64,000 bases of DNA. Origin: Labilibacter marinus. GTDB taxonomy: Bacteria; Bacteroidota; Bacteroidia; Bacteroidales; Marinilabiliaceae. Made by a program: the position numbers and the translations under genes. Numbering within the stretch: position 1 is the stretch's first letter; every line of letters begins with the position of its first letter. Positions 25,786 through 34,815 of this stretch are shown piece after piece. The notes under the pieces were generated by a model. It had not been told where the DNA came from, ran no database searches, and worked only from the letters and a program-made list of their open reading frames with translations. The stretch covers positions 1 through 64,000 of the forward strand of contig NZ_LXYE02000014.1 of NCBI RefSeq assembly GCF_001659685.2. Reading direction: 5' to 3'.

Positions 25786-27483
25786 ATGAGTAAAAATTTA
25801 TCAGATAAATCGATAGTACAGGTATTAGTGCAACAATGCGTTAAGCTGGGATTAAAAGAGGTGGTTGTCTCTCCTGGGTCGCGTAATGCTCCGCTAATTA
25901 TATCGTTTAATGCAGTTCCCGAAATTAAATGTTACACTATTGTGGATGAGCGTAGTGCTGGTTTTTTTGCTTTAGGGATGGCACAACAGCTAAAGCGCCC
26001 TGTGGCTGTGTTATGCACCAGTGGAACGGCAGCTTTGAATTATGCACCGGCTGTAGCAGAGGCCTATTATCAGGAAGTGCCCTTGATGGTTTTAACGGCG
26101 GACAGACCGCAAGAATGGGTAGGTCAAGCAGATGGACAAACGATAAACCAATCTTCGGCATTTGCCAATTATATAAGGATGGGTATTGATTTACCGGTAA
26201 AAATAAATCATCCAGACGACCAGTGGTATGCGGAAAGAAGTATTACCGAAGCCTTTCAAAAAACAAATTATCCGATAGCAGGGCCTGTACATATTAATAT
26301 CCCGCTAAGGGAACCTTTATATGGTCGTACTTCGGCTATGGCTATGCAAAAAGAACCCTTTAAGCAGTTGATTCCAGATGCTGTTTTATCAGAAAATCAG
26401 CTGACGGATTTGGCAAAGGTATGGAACAAGTCGGAATCGGTTATGATATTAACAGGGGTGTTGTCTCCTGACGCAGCTTTAAATAAACTGATTAATCAAC
26501 TGGCTGAAAACACCAATACCATTGTATTGACCGAAACGACCTCTAACTTAAAAGGAGAGCGATTAATTGATTGTATCGACCGACAAGTGTTTAGTATAAA
26601 TGAGTATGAAACGGCTTTATTTAAACCATCTTTGTTGATTACTTTTGGAGGGCAGATTGTCAGTAAACAAATAAAAAAGGTGCTGCGGGATAATCCTCCA
26701 AAGCATCATTGGCATATTTCCTTAAATGATAATGTGATAGATACTTTCCAGAATTTGTCTTTATCGATAAAAATGAAACCACTTGATTTTATGCAGCAGA
26801 TGGTGGATAAAATAGAGAATAAAAAAGGTAGGTTTCAGGAGAAGTGGAAGCAAAGATGTAATAAAAACCGAAAAGCACACGAGGCCTATTTAGAAGAAAT
26901 AAAATGGAGTGATTTAAAGGCGTTGGCACATATTTTTAGTCATATACCTAACGGAACGGATGTACATTTGGCCAATAGTACACCTGTAAGATATGCCCAA
27001 TTATTTCAGGATGATATTCAGGTAAATACTTATGCCAATAGAGGAACCAGTGGCATAGACGGTAGTTTAAGTACGGCAGTTGGAGCATCACAAACTTCAG
27101 ATAATTCTACCTTATTAATCACTGGTGATTTGTCTTTTTTTTACGACTCCAATGGTTTGTGGAATAAATATTTGAAGCCTAATTTTAAGGTGGTAGTGAT
27201 GAATAATGGTGGTGGCGGAATTTTTCGTTTTATACCAGGCCCAGCAGAAACACCTGAGTTAGAAGAGTTTTTTGAAGCTAAACACACACAATCAGCGGAG
27301 CATTTGGCAAAGGCATTTGGATTAAATTATTTATCTTGTTCCAATGTTGAGGAGTTAGCATCATCCTATCAAAAGATGATGGATAATAATGAACAACCCG
27401 TTTTGTTGGAGGTATTTACACCTGGCGATAAGAACGGTAAGATATTGAGAAATTATTTTAAAAATTTTCAGTCAGGATCCTGA
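25786..27483 (+). CDS. menD: 2-succinyl-5-enolpyruvyl-6-hydroxy-3-cyclohexene-1-carboxylate synthase
   Basis: Thiamine-diphosphate enzyme joining isochorismate and 2-oxoglutarate to SEPHCHC with loss of CO2; cytoplasmic. 565 residues (E. coli 556). Visible are VVVSPGSRNAPL with the following VDERSAGFFALGMAQ (catalytic Glu in DERSAGF), CTSGTAALNYAPAVAEAYY, LTADRPQEW, NRGTSGIDGSLSTAVG, and the ThDP motif ITGDLSFFYDSNGLWN...NFKVVVMNNGGGGIF. Adjacent to menF with no gap and 36 bp before menB. Confidence 0.97.
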   Translation: MSKNLSDKSIVQVLVQQCVKLGLKEVVVSPGSRNAPLIISFNAVPEIKCYTIVDERSAGFFALGMAQQLKRPVAVLCTSGTAALNYAPAVAEAYYQEVPLMVLTADRPQEWVGQADGQTINQSSAFANYIRMGIDLPVKINHPDDQWYAERSITEAFQKTNYPIAGPVHINIPLREPLYGRTSAMAMQKEPFKQLIPDAVLSENQLTDLAKVWNKSESVMILTGVLSPDAALNKLINQLAENTNTIVLTETTSNLKGERLIDCIDRQVFSINEYETALFKPSLLITFGGQIVSKQIKKVLRDNPPKHHWHISLNDNVIDTFQNLSLSIKMKPLDFMQQMVDKIENKKGRFQEKWKQRCNKNRKAHEAYLEEIKWSDLKALAHIFSHIPNGTDVHLANSTPVRYAQLFQDDIQVNTYANRGTSGIDGSLSTAVGASQTSDNSTLLITGDLSFFYDSNGLWNKYLKPNFKVVVMNNGGGGIFRFIPGPAETPELEEFFEAKHTQSAEHLAKAFGLNYLSCSNVEELASSYQKMMDNNEQPVLLEVFTPGDKNGKILRNYFKNFQSGS

Positions 27484-27519
27484 TTGAATGAAGAAGTTTA
27501 ATAATTAACAGTCTATATT

Positions 27520-28341
27520 ATGAGCAAATTTGCTTGGGAAACCATAAAAGAATATACCGACATTAAATTTGAGTTTTTTGAAGGTATTGCAAAAGTTACA
27601 ATCAACCGTCCTGAAGTATATAATGCATTCCGACCAGAGACTAACATTGAAATGTTGGATGCTTTTGATATTTGTCGTGAGCGCACCGATATTAATGTGG
27701 TGGTATTAACGGGTATTGGTGATAAAGCTTTCTGTTCGGGTGGAGATCAAAATGTAAAAGGTACTGGTGGTTACATTGGTGAGGATGGCGTGCCGCGTTT
27801 AAATGTATTGGATTTGCATAAAAAAATCCGCTCGCTGCCTAAGCCAGTAATTGCTATGGTAAACGGATATGCCATTGGTGGAGGTCATGTTTTACATGTA
27901 GTTTGTGATTTAACGATTGCTTCGGATAATGCCCGCTTTGGACAAACAGGTCCTAAGGTAGGTAGTTTTGATGCAGGTTTTGGATCATCATATTTGGCTC
28001 GCCACGTAGGCCAAAAGAAAGCCCGCGAAATTTGGTTTTTATGTGAGCAATATACTGCTGAAGAAGCCGAAAAAATGGGTATGGTAAATAAAGTGGTTTC
28101 ATTAGATGAGCTGGAGACAACAACGGTAGAGTGGTGTAGAACTATTATGAAACGTAGCCCATTAGCTTTACGAATGATTAAGCGCGGATTAAATGCTGAG
28201 TTAGATGGTCAGCATGGGTTAATGGAAATGGCCGGGGATGCTACTTTAATGTATTACCTGATGGAAGAAGCACAGGAAGGTAAAAATGCATTCTTGGAAA
28301 AAAGAGATCCTGACTTTAAGCAGTTTCCTAAGTTTCCTTAA
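27520..28341 (+). CDS. menB: 1,4-dihydroxy-2-naphthoyl-CoA synthase
   Basis: Crotonase-family enzyme that closes the second ring of the menaquinone head group from o-succinylbenzoyl-CoA. 273 residues. Signatures are the oxyanion-hole segments [11 protein letters not shown] and [25 protein letters not shown], then [36 protein letters not shown], whose Asp in SFDAGFG is the conserved catalytic-site residue, and [15 protein letters not shown]. Third of menF-menD-menB. A bidirectional terminator follows. Confidence 0.97.
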   Translation: MSKFAWETIKEYTDIKFEFFEGIAKVTINRPEVYNAFRPETNIEMLDAFDICRERTDINVVVLTGIGDKAFCSGGDQNVKGTGGYIGEDGVPRLNVLDLHKKIRSLPKPVIAMVNGYAIGGGHVLHVVCDLTIASDNARFGQTGPKVGSFDAGFGSSYLARHVGQKKAREIWFLCEQYTAEEAEKMGMVNKVVSLDELETTTVEWCRTIMKRSPLALRMIKRGLNAELDGQHGLMEMAGDATLMYYLMEEAQEGKNAFLEKRDPDFKQFPKFP

Positions 28342-28367
28342 TAAAGAAACTCATAAGAATATATACA

Positions 28368-28399
28368 ACAGGGGCTTGGATTTATTTTCAAGCCCCTGT
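28368..28399. terminator. Bidirectional terminator, menB / DUF5362-like gene
   Basis: 11-bp perfect stem ACAGGGGCTTG (28368-28378)/CAAGCCCCTGT (28389-28399), 10-nt loop, T-rich beyond. Lies between converging genes. Confidence 0.85.
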
Positions 28400-28419
28400 T
28401 TGTTTTAGGTTGAATATTA

Positions 28420-28926
28420 TTACTGAATAATAGATTGCTGTTGCCATTCCATAATTCCATCTTGAAAAAAGGCAAAGCTCAGAATCATACCTATAATAGC
28501 CACTATGTATAGGCTTATCATCACAATTACAAATATGCCTACAAACTTAAAATATGATTTTATGTTTTTAACGGCTTCCTCCATATGACCTGTACTAAAT
28601 AAAGTAATAGCCTGCTGTGTTTTAGAGGAGAAATTATACATGTAAAAGGCTGGTAAAAAGTAAACTCCAGCTAGTACAAGATATAAAAGACCCAATATAA
28701 CAGGAGGAAAAGGCATCATGTCCATTTCGTTGCCAACAAATGAAAATACAATTGTAGCTAATAAACCTCCAGAAGCCATTAGACCGCAAGCCACAAAACC
28801 CAGTATAGCTAAAAATTTAGTCCATCCAGCAGCGCTTTTTAAATATTCTAATGTTTTTTCGGTCAGGGTAATTGAAGGGGCAAGAGGTTTCTCCTCAGCA
28901 ATTTGATCATCCATAGTTGAATTCAT
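28420..28926 (-). CDS. DUF5362-like membrane protein
   Basis: 168-residue inner-membrane protein with four predicted helices (about 35-60, 72-95, 128-152 plus a weaker one near 95-105) and a short charged N-terminus. It resembles DUF5362 proteins of Bacteroidota (LEYLKSAAGWTKFLAILGF; FYMYNFSSKTQQAI), of unknown function. It interrupts the men genes on the opposite strand, convergent with menB. A second Met four codons in (28914) is an alternative start. Confidence 0.7.
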   Translation of the reverse strand: MNSTMDDQIAEEKPLAPSITLTEKTLEYLKSAAGWTKFLAILGFVACGLMASGGLLATIVFSFVGNEMDMMPFPPVILGLLYLVLAGVYFLPAFYMYNFSSKTQQAITLFSTGHMEEAVKNIKSYFKFVGIFVIVMISLYIVAIIGMILSFAFFQDGIMEWQQQSIIQ

Positions 28927-29673
28927 TTAGTTAATTATTAATTCTAGTAGCCTGCAAATATAAGCACATTGTTTATTTGCACAAGTAATGAGTGTATGGG
29001 TGGTCAGGATAATGGCATTGAAGCAAATATCTAATAACCCACTCCGCCTAACACCCAGAGAGGAAAGTGCAGTGAAGTTCGTATGCTGATGTTGATAGGG
29101 ATAATACAATTTCTTGATATAAGTAGATTATTTTTGATATAAATTGCTTTAGATAATTAAAAAGGAATTGGATAAGGTGTGCTTATATGATAATATTGTA
29201 GGCAGAAAAATGGCTAAATGATATTTATCTGTTTTGATGATAAAAGGGTTTGTTTCTGGTATTTACGGAGAAGTATCCACTTGAATCACTCTTTCAGCTA
29301 AGTGTGTCAAACAAGCATCTATGTTTGTCTTTTCTCATCTAAGTATGTCAGATTCCTATCTATGTGTGTCATATTTCCATCTAAGTCTGTCGGATAATCA
29401 TCTAAGTGTGTCAAATGTCCATCTATCTTTGTCTAAGTTCATCTAAGTGTGTCATATTTGTTTCTAAGTGTGTCCTTAAGCCAGCTATCTTTTGTCAGAT
29501 GAGCTTCGATCAATGTCAAACGTTTATCGAAGTGTGTAGGGTGTATTGCGATACTAATTTGAGATATGTCTACAGTTTAATATCTTTACCGCCTGTTAAA
29601 AAAAAGAAAGCTTGTTTTGTATCCTAAAAACAAGGCTATCATTAAGCTCTAAGAACGACTGAATTGTTACTGA
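28927..29673. other. 747-bp gene-free region holding a 21-bp tandem array
   Basis: No convincing gene on either strand. The first 370 bp are AT-rich without order. Positions 29298-29538 carry the 12-unit array described separately. After it, GCTTGTTTT...AAAAACAAGGC (about 29610-29634) forms an imperfect hairpin 40 bp before menA. The menA promoter must lie here. Confidence 0.7.
29298..29538. repeat. Degenerate 21-bp tandem array, 12 units
   Basis: The 11-nt core CTAAGTGTGTC or a close variant starts at 29298, 29319, 29339, 29360, 29381, 29402, 29423, 29443, 29464, 29485, 29507 and 29528, a spacing of 20-22 bp. The best units read CATCTAAGTGTGTCA; others have CTATGTTTGTC or CTATCTTTGTC. The 6-10 nt between cores vary, often rich in A/T. 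Spacing is two helical turns, so all cores would face one side of the DNA. It is too short in period for CRISPR and is not coding, since single-base length changes break any frame. Confidence 0.85.
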
Positions 29674-30576
29674 ATGTCTAAAATAAAATCATATATAAGC
29701 GCCTTTCGATTACGCACCCTTCCTTTGGCTCTTTCATCTATACTCATGGGTAATTTTATAGCCGCTTATCATCTTTCGTACAAGTGGCAGGTAGGTATTT
29801 TGGCCATCATAACTACCGTGCTTTTACAAGTATTGAGTAATGTGGCTAATGATTATGGAGATGCGGTTTCTGGAGCGGATAACGAAGAGCGCGTTGGGCC
29901 AGAAAGGATGGTTTCGTCGGGTAAAATATCCACGGCTGCTATGAAACGTACTGTCATCGTTTTTTCTATTTTATCATTCATATCAGGAATTACTTTAATC
30001 TCTTTCGGAAATTTTGAGGCCATGAGCTTTAAAGCATGGGCTTTGTTTTTGTTGGGTTTAGGTGCTATTGCTGCTGCCATTAAATATACCGTGGGTAAAA
30101 ATCCATACGGCTATAAAGGCATGGGCGATATTTTTGTGTTCCTGTTTTTTGGCTTGACTGGTGGATTGGGAACTTATTTTTTACATACAGGAACTGTGGA
30201 TATTTGGTTATTGTTGCCTGCTTCTGCCGTTGGACTTTTAAGTGCTGGTGTTTTAAATCTTAATAATTTAAGAGATGTAGAAAATGATGCCAAAACAGGA
30301 AAAAATACCCTAGTGGTTAAATATGGTAGTGAATGGGGTAAAAAGTATCATCATTTTTTGCTGATTACCGCGCTGCTTTTTATGGTGTTATATGGTGCTT
30401 TTCAGTTTCATACCTACTGGCAATGGTTGTTTTTACCTACTTATATTTTGGTGGTTAAAAATTTACGTACTGTACGTAAAAATGAAGAACCACAACTACT
30501 TGATCCTGAATTGAAGAAATTAGCCTTAGCTACTTTTTTTATGGTGCTGTTATCTGGTGTAGCGCTTTTATTTTAG
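29674..30576 (+). CDS. menA: 1,4-dihydroxy-2-naphthoate polyprenyltransferase
   Basis: Integral membrane prenyltransferase attaching the isoprenoid tail to DHNA, giving demethylmenaquinone. 300 residues, UbiA superfamily, about eight or nine helices. The prenyl-diphosphate Asp motif is NVANDYGDAVSGADNEERVG, and the second Asp-rich loop is NLRDVENDAKTGKNTLVVKYG. N-terminal AFRLRTLPLALSSILMGNF is typical of MenA. 15 bp before menC, so menA-menC-menE are one operon downstream of the tandem array. Confidence 0.96.
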   Translation: MSKIKSYISAFRLRTLPLALSSILMGNFIAAYHLSYKWQVGILAIITTVLLQVLSNVANDYGDAVSGADNEERVGPERMVSSGKISTAAMKRTVIVFSILSFISGITLISFGNFEAMSFKAWALFLLGLGAIAAAIKYTVGKNPYGYKGMGDIFVFLFFGLTGGLGTYFLHTGTVDIWLLLPASAVGLLSAGVLNLNNLRDVENDAKTGKNTLVVKYGSEWGKKYHHFLLITALLFMVLYGAFQFHTYWQWLFLPTYILVVKNLRTVRKNEEPQLLDPELKKLALATFFMVLLSGVALLF

Positions 30577-30591
30577 CAAAAAACGGATGAT

Positions 30592-31635
30592 ATGTTAAAA
30601 GCAAAATACAGAAAACATACTTTAGAATTTATCACTCCAGGTGGAACTTCGCGAGGGGTATTAAATACCAAAGAGAGTTGGTATATAGAGGTTTTTGAGG
30701 AAGCTTTGCCTGATGTAGTAGGGGTGGGTGAGTGCTCTATTCTACCTAAACTCAGTATAGATGATCGTCCAGATTTTGACGATAAACTAGAGGAGGTTTG
30801 CAATGAAATAAATCAATTTGCAGATAGCTATCATCATACATTACAAGATTGGCCAGCCATACGTTTTGGTTTGGAGATGGCTCTTCTTGATTTGAAAAAT
30901 GGTGGAGTTAAAACCATTTTTCCTTCAGCATTTGTATCGGGCAAAAAAGCCATTCCTATCAATGGATTAATTTGGATGGGTGATGTTTCTTATATGAAGG
31001 AGCAGCTTCAGCAAAAGCTGGAAGATGGTTTTGATTGCATAAAAATAAAAGTGGGCGCCATTGATTTTAATACAGAAATAGAGCTCATTAAAGAAATCAG
31101 AAAACAGTTTAGTGTAGATGAAATAGAGATTAGAGTAGATGCAAATGGCGCATTTCATCCAGACGAGGCTAGGGCTAAACTTACCGAGCTAAGTCAATTG
31201 GGAATCCACTCTATAGAGCAACCTATTAAACAAGGTCAATGGCGTAAGATGGCTGAGCTTTGTGCCCAAACTCCTTTGTCAATTGCCTTGGATGAAGAAC
31301 TAATTGGTATTCACGAATTTTCTCGTAAAGAAGAGCTGATAAAGACTATTAAGCCACAATATATTATTTTAAAACCTTCGTTGTTAGGAGGTTTTAAGGC
31401 ATCGGAAGAATGGGTTGAAATTGCCGAGAAGCATGATGTTAAGTGGTGGGCTACTTCGGCTTTAGAAGCAAATATTGGTTTAAATGCCATTGCTCAGTGG
31501 ACCGCCATTCAGGATAATCAACTACCCCAAGGACTGGGAACAGGTAAGGTGTTTTCGAATAATATAACCTCGCCTTTGCAAGTGCAAAACGGACATCTTT
31601 TATACAATCAGGATTCATGGGGGAAGCTACCTTAA
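30592..31635 (+). CDS. menC: o-Succinylbenzoate synthase
   Basis: Enolase-superfamily dehydratase making o-succinylbenzoate from SHCHC. 347 residues. Visible are GVGECSILP, catalytic Lys in CIKIKVG, metal-binding Asp in RVDANGAF, Glu in SIEQPIKQG and Asp in ALDEELIG, then LKPSLLGGF (Lys). The last codons overlap the menE start by 19 bp, indicating translational coupling. Confidence 0.94.
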   Translation: MLKAKYRKHTLEFITPGGTSRGVLNTKESWYIEVFEEALPDVVGVGECSILPKLSIDDRPDFDDKLEEVCNEINQFADSYHHTLQDWPAIRFGLEMALLDLKNGGVKTIFPSAFVSGKKAIPINGLIWMGDVSYMKEQLQQKLEDGFDCIKIKVGAIDFNTEIELIKEIRKQFSVDEIEIRVDANGAFHPDEARAKLTELSQLGIHSIEQPIKQGQWRKMAELCAQTPLSIALDEELIGIHEFSRKEELIKTIKPQYIILKPSLLGGFKASEEWVEIAEKHDVKWWATSALEANIGLNAIAQWTAIQDNQLPQGLGTGKVFSNNITSPLQVQNGHLLYNQDSWGKLP

Positions 31636-32681
31636 ATAAATATTCATCCATAAGACTCAATGGTGTTTTGCGAAAAGGCGAGGACTTAATCTCGTTTTGC
31701 GAAAAGGGACTCAAACAAAGCGATATCCCAGAATGGCTAAAGGATGTGTACCAGTTTATTTTGGAATGGGTATCTTCAGATGAATACATTATAGCCCATA
31801 CTTCAGGCTCTACAGGCCAGCCCAAAAAAGTTAAGTTAGAGAAGAAGCATATGATTGCTTCGGCAAAAAAAACGATAGACTATTTTGCCCTTACTCCGGA
31901 AAAAACGGCCTTGCTTTGTCTTTCGGCCAATTATATTGCTGGTAAAATGATGTTGGTTAGAGCTTTTGTCGGGGGCTTTAATCTATGGGTGGTTGAGCCC
32001 AGTGGTACGCCTTTAAAAGGTATTTCAGAATCGCTTGATTTTTTGGCCATGGTACCCCTGCAAGTATTTAATTCTTTAGCAGATTTCTCAGTACAAATTA
32101 AAAATGTAATTATTGGTGGAGGGGCTGTTTCTAATGAATTAAAGGGTGAATTACTTCGTCTTCCCACCATGTTTTACGAAACCTACGGGATGACAGAAAC
32201 GGTTTCGCATGTCGCTATCAAAAAAATAAGTGCGCATAGTACCACTTTTAAAGCTATGCCTAATGTTAAGTTTGATACAGATGAGCGAGGCTGTTTAAAA
32301 ATAATGGCTCCAGATATTTCAGAACAGACTATTGTAACCAACGATATTGTTCGCTTAACGAATGATCAAGAGTTTCAGTTTTTAGGAAGGTATGATAACA
32401 TCATTAACACGGGAGGTGTTAAGGTTATTCCTGAGGAAGTGGAGGCAAAGTTAGCTCCGCAAATAATGGTACCCTTTCTTGTTTCTGCTGTGCCTGATAA
32501 TCGATTAGGAGAAAAGTTGGTATTGGTTATAGAAGAAAGCAGTGAATTAAATGATTTAGATTATAGCGAATTAAGTAAATTTGAAACTCCCCGCGACATC
32601 ATCGCAATACAAGCGTTTCCTTTAACAGATACAGGAAAGATAAAACGAGCAGTACTGAAAAATAGCTTGGTATTAAAGTAA
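31617..32681 (+). CDS. menE: o-Succinylbenzoate-CoA ligase, short form
   Basis: AMP-forming ligase activating o-succinylbenzoate with CoA. 354 residues, about 100 shorter than E. coli MenE, mainly through a reduced N-terminal region, as is common in Bacteroidota (family knowledge). Motifs are the P-loop AHTSGSTGQPKKVKL, FYETYGMTETVSHVA, and the C-terminal GRYDNIINTGGVKVIPEEVE with the catalytic Lys in TGKIKRAVLK. The start is ATG at 31617 inside menC. menH and the DHNA-CoA thioesterase are not in the window. Confidence 0.92.
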   Translation: MGEATLNKYSSIRLNGVLRKGEDLISFCEKGLKQSDIPEWLKDVYQFILEWVSSDEYIIAHTSGSTGQPKKVKLEKKHMIASAKKTIDYFALTPEKTALLCLSANYIAGKMMLVRAFVGGFNLWVVEPSGTPLKGISESLDFLAMVPLQVFNSLADFSVQIKNVIIGGGAVSNELKGELLRLPTMFYETYGMTETVSHVAIKKISAHSTTFKAMPNVKFDTDERGCLKIMAPDISEQTIVTNDIVRLTNDQEFQFLGRYDNIINTGGVKVIPEEVEAKLAPQIMVPFLVSAVPDNRLGEKLVLVIEESSELNDLDYSELSKFETPRDIIAIQAFPLTDTGKIKRAVLKNSLVLK

Positions 32682-32929
32682 ATTAAATACTCATTCCTGA
32701 CTGTTAGACTTAAACATGAAAAAAGTCATAAATAAGTAATTCAATATTTATTTCCTTTGGCAATTCGGTTTCTATTGAATCCAATAGGCACTTTTATAGG
32801 ACACTCCGATAGTTTAAAATGAATAATTTAGTATGAAACGGACATGTAAATTTGATTATCCAATTTCAAAAAAGGATTGTCAAATTTAAATGAGCGTTCC
32901 ATCTGACAAATGAAAACGAGTTAATACAG

Positions 32930-34129
32930 ATGAATAATTTTAAAAGTATGTGCGTGGTAATGCTGGCCTTTGTTGGTTTAAGCTCAATCAATGCACAAGA
33001 GGAAAAGAAAGAAGGATACGAATTCAAAAAGATTTATGATTTAGATGCCACTTCGGTTAAAAATCAATACCGCTCAGGAACATGCTGGAGTTTTTCAGGG
33101 CTCTCATTTTTAGAGTCGGAAGCCCAAAAATTGGGAAAAGGAGATTTAGATTTTTCAGAAATGTTTGTGGTAAGAAACTGTTATTCTGATAAAGCAAAAA
33201 AATATGTGCGTTTACATGGCGCTTTAAATTTTGGTGCTGGCGGTTCTTTCGAAGATGTTTTATATACGTTACGCAACTACGGTTTAACTCCTGAGGTAGC
33301 TTGCACCGGTTTACAATATGGCGAAGCAAAACATGTACACGGAGAAATGGATCATGTTTTAAAGTCGTATGTAGATGCGGTTATCGATAACAAAAACAGG
33401 AAATTATCTTCTGCGTGGCACGATGGATTTAATGGTGTCTTAGATGCTTACTTAGGCGAGTATCCTGAAACTTTTACGTATGATGGAAAAGAGCATACGC
33501 CTCAATCATTTGCCAGTGAGGTAGCGGGTTTAAATGCTGACGACTATATCATCTTAACTTCATTTACACATCATCCTTATTACTCAAAATTTATTTTTGA
33601 GGTGCCTGATAACTGGGTTTGGGGTGAGGTTTATAATGTTTCTTTAGACGATTTACAAGAGATTATGCACAACACATTAAAAGAAGGACATACTATAGGA
33701 TGGGCTTCGGATGTGAGCGAAAAGGGATTCTCGTTTAAAAATGGTTTAGCCATTGTGCCAGAAAGTGACATTGAAGAAATGGATGGTTCTGAGCGCGAAA
33801 AGTGGGAAGCTATGTCTAAAGCAGATCGAGAAAAAATGATGTATAGCTTTGATGCTCCGGTAAAAGAAAAAGAAATTACGGCTGAAATGCGTCAGGAGCA
33901 ATTCGATAATTACCTTTCTACCGATGATCATGGTATGCACATTACAGGATTGGTGGAAGATCAAAATGGAGCCACTTATTACAAAGTGAAAAACTCATGG
34001 GATGTAAATAACAAGTACGATGGATATTTTTATGCATCGGAGGCGTTTGTTATGCTAAAAACCATGAACATCATGATTAATAAAAATACACTACCCAAAC
34101 ACTTAAAAAAGAAGTTAGGTATAAAATAA
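32930..34129 (+). CDS. Exported C1-family cysteine peptidase (bleomycin hydrolase-like)
   Basis: 399 residues. Signal peptide about 1-22 (SSINA-Q), so it is exported, unlike cytoplasmic bleomycin hydrolase or PepC. The catalytic triad is complete: Cys52 in RSGTCWSFS, His337 in DDHGMHITG and Asn355 in KVKNSWD. The blocks LDFSEMFVVRNCYSDKA, GGSFEDVLYTLRNYGLTPE and DYIILTSFTHHPYYSKFIFEVPDNW match the C1 aminopeptidase group in Bacteroidota. Possible substrate is short peptides in the periplasm. Single gene with a terminator downstream. Confidence 0.92.
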   Translation: MNNFKSMCVVMLAFVGLSSINAQEEKKEGYEFKKIYDLDATSVKNQYRSGTCWSFSGLSFLESEAQKLGKGDLDFSEMFVVRNCYSDKAKKYVRLHGALNFGAGGSFEDVLYTLRNYGLTPEVACTGLQYGEAKHVHGEMDHVLKSYVDAVIDNKNRKLSSAWHDGFNGVLDAYLGEYPETFTYDGKEHTPQSFASEVAGLNADDYIILTSFTHHPYYSKFIFEVPDNWVWGEVYNVSLDDLQEIMHNTLKEGHTIGWASDVSEKGFSFKNGLAIVPESDIEEMDGSEREKWEAMSKADREKMMYSFDAPVKEKEITAEMRQEQFDNYLSTDDHGMHITGLVEDQNGATYYKVKNSWDVNNKYDGYFYASEAFVMLKTMNIMINKNTLPKHLKKKLGIK

Positions 34130-34183
34130 ACGTTATCATCACCATTGATTTACCCAATCGACTTATATATGATAACGGGGAAA

Positions 34184-34215
34184 GCCGCTTTCGTTTTTAC
34201 GAAGGCGGTTTTTGT
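34184..34215 (+). terminator. Terminator of the C1 peptidase gene
   Basis: 10-bp stem with wobble GCCGCTTTCG (34184-34193)/CGAAGGCGGT (34200-34209), loop TTTTTA, followed by TTTTTGTTTTT. Confidence 0.8.
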
Positions 34216-34325
34216 TTTTATACTGTTGATATACTTTAGGTTTTAATATGTGTTTATAAGATATGATGTTATATTTGCCAACGACAAAGTAGCTAAGCTT
34301 TTTCGGTATATGAAAACATCATAAA

Positions 34326-34715
34326 ATGAACTATAAAGACTATAAAACTCGCTTAAAGCTAAAGGCGGAAATAGAAGATATATATGCGGCTTTAACTAAT
34401 CCATTTACCATAGAATTGTGGTCGGGTTATAAGGCGGTGATGAGCACAGAACCAGGCTCTGAGTTTTCGTTATGGGATGGAGATATTGTGGGTAAGAACC
34501 TGGAGTTTGAAGAAAATAAAAAAATGGTTCAGCAATGGTATTTTGGTGAGCAACCAGAGCCTTCAATTGTAACTATTAAAATATTTCAGCAAAAAAATCA
34601 CTGTCAGGTGGAGTTGGTGCATACCAATATTCCCGAGGAAGATTTTGAGGATATATGTGAAGGCTGGAATGATTATTACTTGGGAGCGATTAAAGAGTTT
34701 TTTGAGCAAGAGTAA
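34326..34715 (+). CDS. SRPBCC (START-like) domain protein
   Basis: 129-residue soluble protein of the SRPBCC/AHSA1-like ligand-binding fold. The pattern is visible in LKLKAEIEDIYAALTNPFTIELWSG (helix-grip start), FSLWDGDIVGKNLEFEENKKMVQQWYFG, and the C-terminal helix GWNDYYLGAIKEFFEQE. AHSA1-like proteins often bind hydrophobic ligands or chaperone clients; the function here is unknown. Single gene, followed after 100 bp by the ComEC-like gene. Confidence 0.82.
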   Translation: MNYKDYKTRLKLKAEIEDIYAALTNPFTIELWSGYKAVMSTEPGSEFSLWDGDIVGKNLEFEENKKMVQQWYFGEQPEPSIVTIKIFQQKNHCQVELVHTNIPEEDFEDICEGWNDYYLGAIKEFFEQE

Positions 34716-34815
34716 TATAAAGTTTTATAATTCAGTAGAATAAAACCTTTGTTCTATTGTTTTTGGTCAATGATTTTGTTAATATTGGTTAAGCTGTTTA
34801 ATCAAACCAGTATTA

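Noticed and set aside
29298-29538. Tandem array as a CRISPR
   Set aside because: The period is 21 bp with an 11-nt imperfect core; CRISPR repeats are longer and nearly identical, spacers longer, and no cas genes are near.
29406-29627. 73-residue reading frame through the tandem array
   Set aside because: It starts at a GTG inside the array; the 20- to 22-bp units change frame, composition is odd (Cys/Ser-rich), and it has no family.
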